Below are positions 47,793-59,726 of a stretch of DNA of 64,000 nucleotides, in pieces (the first letter of the stretch is position 1; each line of letters begins with the position of its first letter). Source of the stretch: Tragulus kanchil (Eukaryota; Chordata; Mammalia; Artiodactyla; Tragulidae). The notes under the pieces are model-generated. The model saw only the letters and a list, made by a program, of their open reading frames with translations. It was not told where the DNA came from and did no database searches. The translations under genes were made by a program, and so were the position numbers. The stretch lies in assembly GCA_022376925.1 (NCBI GenBank), contig JAIOJX010000028.1, positions 67,111,001 to 67,175,000 on the forward strand. Reading direction: 5' to 3'.

Positions 47793-48904
47793 TCTGCTTC
47801 TTACTGAGATTCCCCATTGTGTTTGTATTTTATGAAGATATGTTTGCAAATATGAGAAGTGAGTGTGTGAGAGAACATGCTCATTATTAATGCACCATAT
47901 TCAGAGATTACTTTGCTGACTTTACTGTACAGTGCACCCTTTGGATTTACCTACCTGTCCTCACTTAGATGCTCTCCCAACAAGCATATTATTCTGGAGA
48001 CTGGCATCAGGGATTACATGGACAATCAGAATGTATGATAGGAACAAAGCAGGAGTCAGAAGTTAAGTATTAAAGCACCAATCTAGGTCAGGAGTCAGAT
48101 CAGGATGCCAGGGAATTCAGGAATACCATATGTGCTGTTGCTAACTACCAGACAGAACCTAAACGTGGGCTCTGCTGCTCTGTAAAATTAACCTTGCATA
48201 GACTAAAAACTAGACACACAGAGAAGTGGCTTCCTCCTATAGAAGCAGTGGGTTGTTTAGTTTTTGAGATCATAGTACAGTGATCAAGGCTTAGGGATTA
48301 ACATGGTATCGTACAATTAACTAAATTACAGGTTTTATTCTGAGTTCACTTGTTTTAACACCTAATGCTTTTTTTTTTTTTTTCTTGTCTAGGATCTAAT
48401 CAAGGATTCCACATTGCTTTGTTGTGTCTCTGTTCTCTCTCAATCTGTAACAGTTCCTCCATTTTTTCTTGTCTTTCATTAGCAGGAGACTTTGAAGAGT
48501 TCTTGTCAATTGATTTGTAGAGTATACTTCATATTGTTTTCTTGTGATTTGATGAAAGTGTTGAGGCATAATTGGTTAAAGGAATACCATGGAGGTGAAA
48601 TGCCTTTCTGAGTACATCATATCAAGGGCTACCTGATTTTCATGTCTTATTACTGGTACTGTTAACCTTGATCACTTGGTTATGGTGGTGTCTGCTAGAC
48701 TTCTCAATATAGTGTTTTGAGTCTATCAGATTTGCATCTGAATCCTAGAAATTTTGTTACTTTCCCCCTAGTCAAGTGTGGATATTTTTGTCTTCCAACA
48801 TTTTGAGAAAGAAAATTTATGCAAACACTTGATCCTTTGCACATAGTAGTTACTCAGTCATTAGTAACTGATCTTAGGAGATAAGTGCTGAGTAGGTTCC
48901 TTGT
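47793..48904. other. Unassigned intronic sequence
   Basis: Contains a T-run at 48370-48383 and an L2/MIR3-like end near 48830-48880. No exon recognised. Confidence 0.45.
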
Positions 48905-49110
48905 ACATGCTAAGTCGCTTTAGTTGTGTCCAGTTGGGACCCTATGGACTGTAGCCCTCTGGCCATGGGATTCTCCAGGCAAGAATACTGGAGTGGGTTG
49001 CCATTCCCTTCTCCAGGGGATCTTCCCAACCCAAGGATGGAACCGCGTCTCTTATGTCTCCTGCATTGGCACGGGGGTTCTTTACCACTAGTGCCATCTG
49101 GGAAGCCTTC
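48905..49110 (-). mobile_element. Bov-tA SINE, minus
   Basis: GCTAAGTCGCTTTAGTTGTG, AAGAATACTGGAGTGGGTTG, head GTGCCATCTGGGAAGCC. Confidence 0.9.
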
Positions 49111-49139
49111 CATAATTCTGGTGAAGGAAATGGGAAAGG

Positions 49140-49240
49140 AAATATTCTTGCCTGGAAAATCCCATGGACAGAGGAGCCTGGTGGGTGACAGTCCATGGGG
49201 TCACAAGAGTAGGACATGACTTAGTGACTAAACTACCACT
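49140..49240 (+). mobile_element. Bov-tA 3' half, plus
   Basis: ATTCTTGCCTGGAAAATCCC, GAGGAGCCTGGTGGGTGAC, GACATGACTTAGTGACTAAA. It lies in opposite orientation to the SINE next to it, giving an inverted pair. Confidence 0.8.
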
Positions 49241-49599
49241 TTCTCAATTCATTTTTCACTTAGCAGTATAGTAGATACTCTTTCCTTCCTCCTTTTCTGA
49301 AGGGTTCCTTTTTCTTTCTGAGGCTAGTTCTTAGCCTCTGCTTTTTATTCCATTTCTTCCCATTTCCTGGTGAACTTCAGTGATTCAGCATTCAGCCAGA
49401 GATCACAGAAAGAACTTCTGGGATATAAGAATAAACCTAGACTTTTATCCCAAAATTTATTGTGCAGTTTGATCATCAAAAATACAAAATCCTTCTCTTT
49501 TGTTTTCACAGCTTCACTTCTTTTCTTTCCTCAGTATATAAATATGCTCAAACCTCTCTTACCTAAAAAATAAGCCAAATGAAATGTTTTCTGATGCTG

Positions 49600-50030
49600 C
49601 TGTTGTAAAAATAGCTATTAACTTAGTGACTTAAGTTTATTATCCTTCAGTTCTGAGATCAAAGCTCTAAAATGGGTCAGCAGGGTTACTTGTTTATCTT
49701 CTGGAGGCTTAGGGGAGAATGTTTTTCTTTGCCTTTTCCAGCAGAGAAGGAGGCTGCCTGGATTCTTGGCTTGTGATGCCCTTCCTCCATCTTCAAAGAA
49801 AACATCCTAACATCTGTCTTCTGTAATCTCCTGCTTCATTTTTATAAGGAAGGAGTCTTGTGATCACATCAGGCCTACATGGATATTCCAAAACAGGCTC
49901 CCCATCCAAGATCCTTAGCTTAATCACAGCTACAAAGTTCCTAGATAAGTTAGCATAGGTGCAAATTTCGGGGATTAGGATGTGGACATTTTGGGGAGGT
50001 GGTTGTTGTGTGTCAGCCATTCTAAGCAAC
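49600..50030 (+). repeat. Old interspersed repeat, family not named
   Basis: GACTTAAGTTTATTATCC, AGTTCTGAGATCAAAGC, GGCTTAGGGGAGAATG, CTTGGCTTGTGATGCCC, TGGACATTTTGGGGAGG run parallel to a common ancient mammalian repeat. I recognise the pattern but not the exact family name. Confidence 0.5.
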
Positions 50031-50170
50031 CCTGTCCCTGAAAGTCACTACCCTTCTCTCTTCCCTTTACTTCAGACTTAAAAACTGACAATGAATGATT
50101 GGTACTTTCTCAGTTTCCTCCCCTCTCATGCATTCTTGGACTTCCTACATTACCCAGACCTTTCAGGTTT

Positions 50171-50451
50171 TTTTTTTGTTGTTGTTAATTTTGGCCTGTT
50201 TTATTGGTCTTTTATTTATTTATTTTCATCTATCTTCACTCTCTGGCCTCTATGGGTCTTCCATCGCAGCGGCCTCTCTCCTTGCAGAGCAAGGCTCTGG
50301 GCGCATGCACTCCAGAGTGCTGGCTCACAACTGGACATACCGGGTCCAGCCGCTCTGTGGCACGTGGAATCCTTCTGGGCCAGGGATCGAACTGGTGCCT
50401 GCCGCACCGCAACGTGGGCTCCCCACCCACTTGTCCACTAGGGAAGCCCAG
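50171..50451 (-). mobile_element. CHR-2 type SINE, minus (first of a nested cluster)
   Basis: T-run tail, CTTTTATTTATTTATTTTCATC, GGGCGCATGCACTCCAG, GGGATCGAACTGGTGCC, head CACTAGGGAAGCCC. Confidence 0.9.
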
Positions 50452-50474
50452 GTTTGTTTGTTTTCTTTCTTTTT

Positions 50475-50722
50475 TTAAATTTTGGCCTCTTTTTTTTTTT
50501 ATTGGTGTTTCATTTATTTATTTTCATCCATCTTTGTTCCTTGGTGCGTGTGAGCCTCCCACTGCAGTGGTCTCTCTCATTGCAGAGCACCTACTCTGGG
50601 CACATGCATTCCAGAGCGCTGGCTCGTAATTGGACACACTGGTCTAGCCACTCCGCGGCACGTGGGATCTTCCCAGGCCAGGGATGGAAGCGGCGCCGCT
50701 TGCACTGCGAGACGGACTCTTT
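50475..50722 (-). mobile_element. CHR-2 type SINE, minus (host of the nested insertion)
   Basis: Tail and body run from 50475 to 50722 and stop at GACGGACTCTTTG. The missing head (GGACTCTTTACCCACTG...CAGGGAAGCC) reappears at 51242-51285. So another SINE inserted here, with GGACTCTTT at both breakpoints as part of the target duplication. Confidence 0.85.
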
Positions 50723-50744
50723 GTTTTTTTTTTTTTTTTTTTTT

Positions 50745-50975
50745 GCCACTTTTATTGATCTTTCATCTGTTTATTTTCATCCATCTTTGTTCCTTGGTGC
50801 GTGTGAGCCTCCCACTGCAGTGGTCTCTCTCATTGCAGAGCACCTACTCTGGGCACATGCATTCCAGAGCGCTGGCTCGTAATTGGACACACTGGTCTAG
50901 CCACTCCGCGGCACGTGGGATCTTCCCAGGCCAGGGATGGAAGCGGCGCCGCTTGCACTGCGAGACGGACTCTTT
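50745..50975 (-). mobile_element. Chimeric SINE copy from a 253-bp tandem duplication
   Basis: Its tail (GCCACTTTTATTGATC...TTTCATCTG) matches the element at 50999, while its body from 50789 on is identical to 50536-50722. This is what recombination or misassembly between two neighbouring SINEs at TTTTCATCCATCTTTG would give. Confidence 0.85.
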
Positions 50976-50998
50976 GTTTTTTTTTTTTTTTTTTTTTT

Positions 50999-51241
50999 TG
51001 CCACTTTTATTGATCTTTCATCTGTTTATTTTCATCCATCTTTGTTATTTGGCTCGTGTGAACCTCCCGTCGCAGTAGCCTCTCTCGCTGCAGAGAACCA
51101 GCTCAGGATGCATGCGCTCTAGAGGTCCGGCTGGGTAGTTGGACACATTGGTCCACGTGGGATCTTCCCAAGCCAGGGATCAAACTGGCGCTCCTTGCAC
51201 TGCAAGGTGGTGTCCTTACCGACTGGACCATCAGGGAAGCC
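50999..51241 (-). mobile_element. CHR-2 type SINE, minus (inner insertion)
   Basis: Tail GCCACTTTTATTGATC, body CTCGTGTGAACCTCCCG, head GGACCATCAGGGAAGCCC at 51224-51241. After it the head of the host SINE resumes. Confidence 0.88.
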
Positions 51242-51380
51242 CTGCAAGGTGGACTCTTTACCCACTGAACACCCAGGGAAGCCTGACCCTTCAATTTTTT
51301 TTCCTGTACCAGGTACTGTCTGGTTATTAAATCAAGTGGATACTTTTCAGTCTTTTGGCATCAGTTGACACTTCATATTG

Positions 51381-51595
51381 GGCTTCCCAGGTGGCACTAG
51401 TGGTAAAGAATCCCCTGCCAGTGCAGGAGACATAAGAGACTTGGGTTTGATCCCTGGGTTTGGAAGATCCCCTGGGGGTGGGCATGGCAACCCACTGCAG
51501 CATTCCTGTCTAGAGAATCCCAAGGACAGAGAAGCCTAGGGCTATAATCCTTGGGTTCACAAAGAGTTGGACATGACTGAAGTGGTTTAGCATGT
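51381..51595 (+). mobile_element. Bov-tA SINE, plus (copied at 52511-52726)
   Basis: Head GGGCTTCCCAGGTGGCACTA, GTTTGATCCCTGGGTTTGG, ATTCCTGTCTAGAGAATCCC, GAGTTGGACATGACTGAAG. The second copy in duplication O differs in the head (ACCTGCCTGCC). Confidence 0.92.
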
Positions 51596-51829
51596 GTGTA
51601 CGACACTTAAGATCACTCTTTTCTTGATATTCTCTGATTTCTTTTTCCTAAATTTATTATTTATTTATTTATTTTTTTACCTTTTTTTTACCTGTTTCAT
51701 TTTCTGTCTGTTTTTGCCAGATAGCCTTTCTTCACCTGACTCCTGAGTTTGCTCCAGGCTTGTCTTCAGCTCTCAGTTTTTCTTCTACATATTCTTCCTT
51801 TATGGTCAGTCTCAGCCAGTTAGAGGGAC

Positions 51830-52260
51830 TTCAGCTATCATGTCAGCGTTGACTCTGAAGTCCGTATTTCCAGCACAGAGATTCAACCACCACTTGAAGA
51901 CTTACATATTCAGTTCTCAGAATCTTCAATACCAGCAACATCCAAAACTGAATTTAGGTCTTCTTTCTTGTTGAATTGCATCTGCCTTCCTCTCACCTAC
52001 ATCAGAAGATGAGAGTGATCCTGGACATCTTTTTGTACTTTGTTACCTCAAGTCCTTTGGTTTCTACCTACTGAATACCACTTGTATGTTTTGTACTCTT
52101 GCAGCCTTTATAGACGCACTGCTCGGTTTTGGATAAGGTTTCCATTATTTCTCTCCCAGGTCTCTTGGAACGACTTTACACTATTCCCCTCTGATTGGTT
52201 CTCCGCCCCGTCAGTAGTCTTTTTAATATGCAACTGATTTGAAACCTTGAGTCTTTCCTA
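51830..52260 (+). mobile_element. L2 LINE remnant (copied at 52961-53391)
   Basis: CAACATCCAAAACTGAATTTA, then GAGAGTGATCCTGGACATC and TCTGATTGGTTCTCC in this order resemble the 3' part of L2. Diverged, no ORF. Confidence 0.55.
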
Positions 52261-53598
52261 ATTGCCTTTGGGGTCATATCCTAAGTTATTACTCACACAA
52301 TACTTGTAATTTGACCTAAGCCTGGTTATATGGACTAATCCATTATAAGCCATTCATTTTCTTCGTGTCATTCCAGGTTTGGGTTGTAAAATTCGGAATC
52401 TCTTCATTCCTCCCTTCTGAATGCCCTTATGTTTTGACTGTTCCAAATCCAGTTTAAATCTCACAGTGGATACTTTTCAGTCTTTTGGCATCAGTTGACA
52501 CTTCATATTGGGCTTCCCAGATGGCACTAGTGGTAAGGAACCTGCCTGCCAGTGCAGGAGACATAAGAGACTTGGGTTTGATCCCTGGGTTTGGAAGATC
52601 CCCTGGGGGTGGGCATGGCAACCCACTGCAGCATTCCTGTCTAGAGAATCCCAAGGACAGAGAAGCCTAGGGCTATAATCCTTGGGTTCACAAAGAGTTG
52701 GACATGACTGAAGTGGTTTAGCATGTGTGTACGACACTTAAGATCACTCTTTTCTTGATATTCTCTGATTTCTTTTTCCTAAATTTATTATTTATTTATT
52801 TATTTTTTTACCTTTTTTTTACCTGTTTCATTTTCTGTCTGTTTTTGCCAGATAGCCTTTCTTCACCTGACTCCTGAGTTTGCTCCAGGCTTGTCTTCAG
52901 CTCTCAGTTTTTCTTCTACATATTCTTCCTTTATGGTCAGTCTCAGCCAGTTAGAGGGACTTCAGCTATCATGTCAGCGTTGACTCTGAAGTCCGTATTT
53001 CCAGCACAGAGATTCAACCACCACTTGAAGACTTACATATTCAGTTCTCAGAATCTTCAATACCAGCAACATCCAAAACTGAATTTAGGTCTTCTTTCTT
53101 GTTGAATTGCATCTGCCTTCCTCTCACCTACATCAGAAGATGAGAGTGATCCTGGACATCTTTTTGTACTTTGTTACCTCAAGTCCTTTGGTTTCTACCT
53201 ACTGAATACCACTTGTATGTTTTGTACTCTTGCAGCCTTTATAGACGCACTGCTCGGTTTTGGATAAGGTTTCCATTATTTCTCTCCCAGGTCTCTTGGA
53301 ACGACTTTACACTATTCCCCTCTGATTGGTTCTCCGCCCCGTCAGTAGTCTTTTTAATATGCAACTGATTTGAAACCTTGAGTCTTTCCTAATTGCCTTT
53401 GGGGTCATATCCTAAGTTATTACTCACACAATACTTGTAATTTGACCTAAGCCTGGTTATATGGACTAATCCATTATAAGCCATTCTTTTTCTTCGTGTC
53501 ATTCCAGGTTTGGGTTGTAAAAATTCGGTAATCTCTTCATTCCTCCCTTCTGAATGCCCTTATGTTTTTGACTGTTCCAAATCCAGTTTAAATCTCAC

Positions 53599-54040
53599 TT
53601 GGGAGATTCTCTCCTTCAGGAAATTTTCTTTGAATTCCAGCTAGATTCTTCACCTAACCTTGTGTTTGCACTTTTGACCTTTCCATTGTGTTAGTAACCC
53701 TAAGGGGTTGATCTCTGCTTATCCTTGTATTGTAACATTTACTGAATTTCCCTAGTCTTCCAGGGGTACCTGGTAGACAGGAAATACTGTTATTTAAAAG
53801 CATTTAAAAAGTAATGCTTGTTAATTGTTTTTCAAACAAATTCATGTTTATTGTAGAACTTTGAAGGCATAGTTAAGCAGAAAGGGGCAAATTAAAGTTA
53901 ACTATCCATCTTACCTGCCAGAGATTACCACTTTTTGTATTTTAGTATAGAATCTCTTACATACATGTAAGCTTTTTTTTCTTAAACAATAATGATATAA
54001 TAGAGTGCTGTTTCACAATTATTTATTTATTTTGCCTTAA
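53599..54040. other. Unassigned intronic sequence
   Basis: AT-rich; no gene seen. Confidence 0.45.
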
Positions 54041-54044
54041 TGCA

Positions 54045-54400
54045 TAATTACTGGGGAAGAAAATGGCAACCCACTCCACTATTACTGCCTGGAAAATTCC
54101 ATGGACAGAGAATCCTGGTGAGCTACCGCCCATGGGGTCTCAAATATCTCTGTCTGTCTGTCTGTCTATCCATCCATCCATCCATCCCTCCATGGCTCAA
54201 TGGTGAGGAATCTGCCTGCAATACAGGATATCCAGGTTCCATCCCTGCTGGGAAGACCTCCCTGGAGGAGAGCATGGCAACCAACTCCAGTATTCTTGCC
54301 TAAAGAATTCCAAGGATGGAGGAACCTGGCGGGCTGCAGTCCATTGGGATCACACAGAGTGGGACACGACTGAAGTGACTAAGCAGCAGCATAGTTAACA
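54045..54400 (+). mobile_element. Two Bov-tA pieces flanking a (TCTG)n(TCCA)n microsatellite
   Basis: A 3' half (GGCAACCCACTCCACTATTA ... CATGGGGTCTCAAA) is followed by tetranucleotide repeats at 54148-54190 and then a nearly complete Bov-tA (CCATGGCTCAATGGTGAGG ... GGACACGACTGAAGTGAC). Both are plus. Confidence 0.85.
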
Positions 54401-55344
54401 TCATTTTGTATCATTGCATATTTTTTGTTCAACATTATTTTGTTAACAGTAGCAAAGTGTTGTATAGATTCACCAAAGTCTGTTTAACCCGTTCCTGTTA
54501 TTAAATATTTAGAATGTTATTATTTTTTTTTTTTTGACTATTTCAGCAGTGCCTTGGTGAGCATGCTTATACAAATGCTTTTGAAATTGAAATTCTAGAT
54601 CAAATGGTATGAAAAAGTTTATGGTGTGTGATATATATTTTCCCAAGTTGTTCTTCAGAAAGTTCCTGTTTTTTAAACCAATTTCAACTCCTACCAGCAG
54701 GCTATAAGAGTTCGGTTTTCCTCAAAAAAATAGGAACTGTCACTTTTTCATTTTTTCCAGATTATAGGGGAAATGTTGATTTCTCTTTTCTTGATTATTG
54801 GTAAGATTAAATGTTTTCACCTTGGAGATTTGTTTTCTTCTTTTGAGGATGTCCCAGTGATTCCTTTTGCTGTTTTTCAATTGGAACAGGTGCAGTTTCT
54901 TTCTGATTTTTCTAAAGTCAATTTTAAGTATTATACCAGTAATACATTTCTCTTCAATACATGTCATAGATAATTTTCTTTTATTATGTTTTTAAATTTT
55001 TTGGTAGTTTTTGAAGTGTAAAATTAAACCTTTTTTTTTTTTTTTCAGATGTATCATTCCTTCAGTTTAATACTTAGCAAGTTCATCACCACTCCAAGAT
55101 TATAGTCACTTATGCTTTTCTCTGTACTTTATGTTTTAATTTTTAATGTTTGAATCTCTATTATATTTTGTGTATAGGGAGCAGCTTTCATACAAGGTCT
55201 ATCTAGCTGTGGTGCTCAGCAAATATCTGGACCCTGTCAGCAGGTCCTCAGTCTTACGTATTATCATCTGCATACTCACAACACCGATTATTTATGCCAA
55301 ATAGTGTCTAGTTGATGAAATAGCATATGTAACATATGATAGAA
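54401..55344. other. Intronic sequence with possible old L1 material
   Basis: GCAGTGCCTTGGTGAGCATG, ATTCTAGATCAAATGGTATG and CTCCTACCAGCAGGCTATAAG resemble a diverged LINE 3' region in minus orientation. The assignment is weak. Two T-runs (54526-54537 and 55030-55045). Confidence 0.4.
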
Positions 55345-55540
55345 TATGCTGTGTGCTCAGTCGTGTCTGACTTTGGAACCCCCTGGACGTTAGCCCACCC
55401 ATTCTCCTCTGTCCAAGGGATTTTCCAGGCAAGGATATGGGGGAATGGGTTACCATTTCCTACTCCAGGAGGTCTTCCTGACCCTTGTGTCCTGCATTGG
55501 CAGCTATTTTCTTTACCACTGAGCCACCTTGGAAGCCCTA
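55345..55540 (-). mobile_element. Bov-tA SINE, minus
   Basis: GTGCTCAGTCGTGTCTGAC, CAGGCAAGGATATGGGGG, GTCCTGCATTGGCAGC, head GAGCCACCTTGGAAGCCC. ATGATAGAATAT flanks both ends, a clear target site duplication (55335-55346 and 55540-55551). Confidence 0.92.
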
Positions 55541-55779
55541 TGATAGAATATATGAGTTTAAATATGATTTCCAAGATTCCTAGCAAAAATTGAAAGCAGA
55601 ATTTTGGAAAGGGTGTAATTTTACTTGGGTCTTGAAGAAATTTGTGATTCCTGTGCTTTTGATAAGCAAGATTTCAGGAACAGCCTACCTAGAGAGGCAG
55701 AAAATTAGCATCAATTTAAACGAAGGAATTTTGGCAGCTAGAGTTATGTAATATAATTTTAAATAGTAAACATTTTTTT

Positions 55780-55990
55780 AACCAATATTTAAATAAAAAA
55801 ATATATAATAAGTACTCATGTGCTCACTATCTGGGTTTTGCAAATATTAGCCTTAGGTCATCACATTTAAGTTTTTTCCTGAAGAAATTGATGAATCCTT
55901 GAAGCTCCTTGTGCCCTATTTGCCTTCTGCTTTATTCCTTCCCTAAGGTAACCACTGTCTAGAAGTAATTTCTTGCCCATCTATCTTTTT
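55780..55990 (-). mobile_element. Old L1 3' UTR-like remnant
   Basis: GTACTCATGTGCTCACTATC, CAAATATTAGCCTTAGGTCA and AGGTAACCACTGTCTAGAAG match a pattern common to old mammalian L1 3' UTRs. A comparable piece is at 56460-56680 (AATACAGCGAGCTCCCAGAA, GTGATGAACCGATAGTGAC). Confidence 0.5.
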
Positions 55991-56749
55991 CCTTGTTACA
56001 ATTCAGCCTATCAAAGCTTTACTTCAGATTTATTAGTAAGTTGTTATTTACCATGGCCAAGTGTAAAAGAAGAGACTCAGATGTCACATTAAGCAATGTG
56101 ACTTGATGCTTTCAGTATATCAGTGTGGTATCTGGTAAAACATCCCATGAAGTGTTGTGTTATTTCTGCTAGGTATTTTTTCACTAGGGAAACAGTACCC
56201 TGTAAACCATCTTTCTTGGTCTAAATAATTATAACTGTAAATCCTAGACTATTTATAGGAATTGCTGGTTCTTAATTTCTTAATTAAGCTGTACATGACA
56301 GATTAGCAAGGATTATCCTATGTGCCATGGCAGAACTGGAATTTCTTACACTCTTTTTATTCTCCTAGAGCTTCTTGTTTATTCATAGTAAGAATTTTAG
56401 GAGAGAAAGGGATCTAGAGATACTCTGATTCTATGTCTTTGTCTTTTATTTTTTGATTTTAAAAAAGAATCTTTATTTTTAGATCAATTTTTAGGTTTAG
56501 GGAAAAACCAAGCAGAAAATACAGCGAGCTCCCAGAAAGCCTCCCTCCTCTTGGTTTCCACTGTTAACATACTGCATTATTGGGATACATTTGTTATAAG
56601 TGATGAACCGATAGTGACACATCATTAACTAAAGCCCATACTTTACACTGTCTCTTTATATTGAGGTTTTATTTTATTTTTTGTATTGATATTTTTTGAA
56701 GCAAGCTGACACTAAGAATTTCCTTAGACAAGACTTCAGAGTCATGATC

Positions 56750-57030
56750 AGGCTTCCCTGGTGGTCCATTGGTAGGGAGTCTGCCTTGCTGTGCAAGGGG
56801 CACTGGTTCAATTCCTGGCCCAAGAAGATCCCACATGCCCTGGAGTGGCTGGACCAGTGTGTCCCAATTACAAGTCAGTGCTCTGGAGCGCATGTGCCCA
56901 GGGCTAGTGCCCTGCAAGAAGAGAGGCCACTGCAATGGGAGGCCCACATAGGCCAAAGAATAAACATGGATGAAAACAAATAAATAAAAAACCAATAAAA
57001 GAGGCCAAAAATTAAAAAAAAAAAAAAAAG
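56750..57030 (+). mobile_element. CHR-2 type SINE, plus
   Basis: Head AGGCTTCCCTGGTGGTCCATT, GTTCAATTCCTGGCCCAAG, tail ACCAATAAAAGAGGCC and A-run. CTTCAGAG (56735 and 57032 region) flanks it as target duplication. Confidence 0.92.
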
Positions 57031-57639
57031 CTTCAGAGCTAGCATATGACCCCAAGTTTGGTCCTCTTTCAATGCTTCATAAATTTAGTGATTTTGATGC
57101 AGTTTTGTCTTGGGCTTTGTAGTCTGAATTTAAAAAGTCAGAAAATAGTGTGTTTTGTATTGTAAAATCACAGAATAGATGGTTTTAGTAAATTTTTTTC
57201 ATTATTTTTTTTTGTGGTAGGCATTTTGTTTTCTCAAACATGGGTCAGTGTTTCCAATTTTGTTAGATTGCTGTATGTAGTTTTAAATCATTTAAGTAAT
57301 AGATATGAGTTTTGTTGTGTTAAATTTTGCTTTAACTTTTTCAGTGTTTTGTTTTAAATTACATAGCATTTTTTGAGGTTAGAAATAACTTTTATGTAAT
57401 TACCTGATTTAAAGTATTCCTTAGTTGACAGATGAGGAAGTTTAGTGTTGTAAATGTTCAAAAAAAAGCCTCAAGCTCAAAATGCTAATTTTATGTGGCT
57501 TATATATCTGATATACTAATTTGTATATCTGTTATATAAAAAAGGAACCTGAAATAAAATATATAAAAGTCTAAAAGTCTTTGGCTCTCTTAATCCCTAC
57601 TTTTTTTTTTACTCAGAATTATTTTAGTTTTAAAAATAT

Positions 57640-57820
57640 TTCTCACTGTTAATTTTTTTGGTGGTGTGGGTAATGGGTGTCAGAATGCAGGCTCAGTATT
57701 TGTGGTGTACAGGCTTTTCCTCCATGGCATGTGGGGATCTTCCCAGACCAGGGACGGAACCAGAGTCCCTGCATTGCAAGGCAAACTCTTAACCACTGGT
57801 CCATCAGGGAAACCCCTCTC
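57640..57820 (-). mobile_element. CHR-type SINE fragment, minus
   Basis: GGCATGTGGGGATCTTCCC, CAGGGACGGAACCAGAGTCC, head GGTCCATCAGGGAAACCCC. TCTCACTGTT flanks it (57641 and 57816 regions). Confidence 0.85.
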
Positions 57821-59137
57821 ACTGTTGATTATTACCTTGAAAACCATAAGCATGTAAATTTACTCAGAAGACTTCAATTTGATGTAAGAAAATAGGTAAT
57901 TTTAATTACATTCTCTAATATTGAGCTATTACTTTGATTTGAACATTTATATAAATTAGGTCCAGAAAATACATGTGTGTTGTTTCTCTCAGTTAAGGTG
58001 CGTGGTATATGGTCAACACATTTGATCCTGGGACTGCAGGGTTAAGACAAGTTCTAGTAGAGAAGACTGAATTAAAAGTTGCACGAGAAAGTTAAGGTTT
58101 ACTAACTGTGATTTACATGCATGGTCAAGAAGGGCTTGGTCGTCCTCATTCTTAAAGGCTTGCTAGGGAATGACAGAAGAGGAGCCTGTTTATAAATATT
58201 TTAAACAGAAAAATGCTATTGTTAGATTTTCATTACATCATGGTTAGATTTTATTATCATCATGCAACTCATAACCTTAGTAAATCTGCTTGTTACAGGT
58301 AATCTGCCTTCTCTTAGCTCTAGCAAGTAGGTTATGATCATGATAGACTGAAATATGAGAGAAAAAAATTCCAGAACATTTTGATAAAAAGGAGCCAGAC
58401 TATTTGGCTATAGACTATTTGGCTATCTGGTTTGCATGTGTGTGTATATGTGAGTACATTTTAGGATAAACAAGACAATTCAAGTTGCTCTTTAATAATA
58501 ATAATAATTTTTACAAATCATTGTATTTAAACTTCCCATGGAAATGCTGTTGACTTGACTTTTTACTAGCACTGTATTCTTGGGTAAGTCAAGTACTTTC
58601 AGGGCCAGTGTGAAGATAGATGATAGGATAAAATAGCTTTAAACTAGCAGGACACTGTATAGTAAATTCAAAGTGTTGGTATTGTACGGTTTGTAAAAAG
58701 GCTGAGGGAGTGTATTTCTGCTGTACTTAATTGGTGGCCGTTACTAAAAAGACACTTCTATTTTACAAAGCTTTAAAAAAGTACTGTTTGATCATCAGTT
58801 AACCCTTCTGGAAACTGTTTTCATCACTGCTATTTCTTTGGTCTCGTTTATTTCTGGCTGCAATTTTAAGAGTTTCTTTACAGGTTATTGGGGGTTTTGT
58901 GTCCATTGGCTTTTTTGTTCTTCCTCTCTCATCTTGTTTTTATAATTTTATCTACCATGTATGTCATAGTCTCGATCCAGATCTCTTCTCCAGCTTCAGA
59001 CTTTAATGTGAATCGAGCACTTCTGTCAACTGGTGCAAAACTGAACCCCTTAATCTTCCTTCATGATATGGTCCCCACACGTCTCACTGGTCTCATTCTG
59101 CAGACTCTTCGTCTTGAATTTTATGCTGTAATAATAG
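57821..59137. other. Unassigned intronic sequence
   Basis: No nameable repeat or exon. An 84-codon open frame at 58888-59142 has no recognisable homology. Confidence 0.45.
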
Positions 59138-59213
59138 GTTGAGAACTTACTGTGTGCCCTAGGCATTGTGCACTGTGTTTGCATGTCTTATGTAATTTCA
59201 TCATATCCTATGG
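59138..59213 (+). mobile_element. MIR, left part, split by BovB (right part 59535-59650)
   Basis: AGAACTTACTGTGTGCCCTA and CATTGTGCACTGTGTTTGC match MIR. It resumes after the BovB piece with CTATTTTACTGATGAAATTC and GGTCACGTAGCTTGG. Confidence 0.8.
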
Positions 59214-59530
59214 GGCTGTTGTTTAGTCACTCAGTCTATCCAACTCTGTGACCCCATGGACTGTGACACACCAGGTTTCCCTGTCCTTCACTATCTCCCA
59301 GAGTTTGCTTAAACTCATGTCCACTGAGTTGATGATGCTATCCAAACATCTCATTCTCTGTAGCTCCCTTCTCTGCCTGCCCTCAAACTTCCCCAGCATC
59401 AGGGTCTTTTTCAGTGAATCAGCTCTTCACAGCAGGTAACCAAGGTATTGGAGCTTCAGCTTCAGCATCAGTCCTAATGAATATTCAGGGTTGATTTCCT
59501 TTAGGATTGACTGGTTTGATCTTGTATGGG
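59214..59530 (-). mobile_element. BovB (RTE) LINE 3' end, minus
   Basis: GTTTAGTCACTCAGTCTATC, CCCATGGACTGTGACACACC, CAGCATCAGGGTCTTTTTC, GGAGCTTCAGCTTCAGC, CCTTTAGGATTGACTGG are the reversed 3' end of BovB, the LINE that spread horizontally into ruminants. Only the 3' ~310 bases are present. Confidence 0.92.
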
Positions 59531-59726
59531 ATGGATAGTTTTATTACTGATCCTATTTTACTGATGAAATTCAGAGAAGTTAATGTGTTCAGGTCACGTA
59601 GCTTGGAAAGGGCAATTCTGGAGCTTGAACATGGGTTGCTATAACACCCAAGTTTTTGCTGTGTATCAGAGTACCCACAGTTCCTATTATGATACTTATT
59701 ACTAGTACAGCTATACTGTACATCTT

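Larger units (their letters stand above)
51335..53598. repeat. Direct duplication O, unit ~1.13 kb
   Basis: Copy 1 is 51335-52464 and copy 2 is 52465-53598, joined without spacer. Copy 2 has extra bases in A- and T-runs (near 53520 and 53570), a few differences inside the Bov-tA head and one A/T substitution near 53488. The unit holds a Bov-tA and an L2 remnant. Confidence 0.95.
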
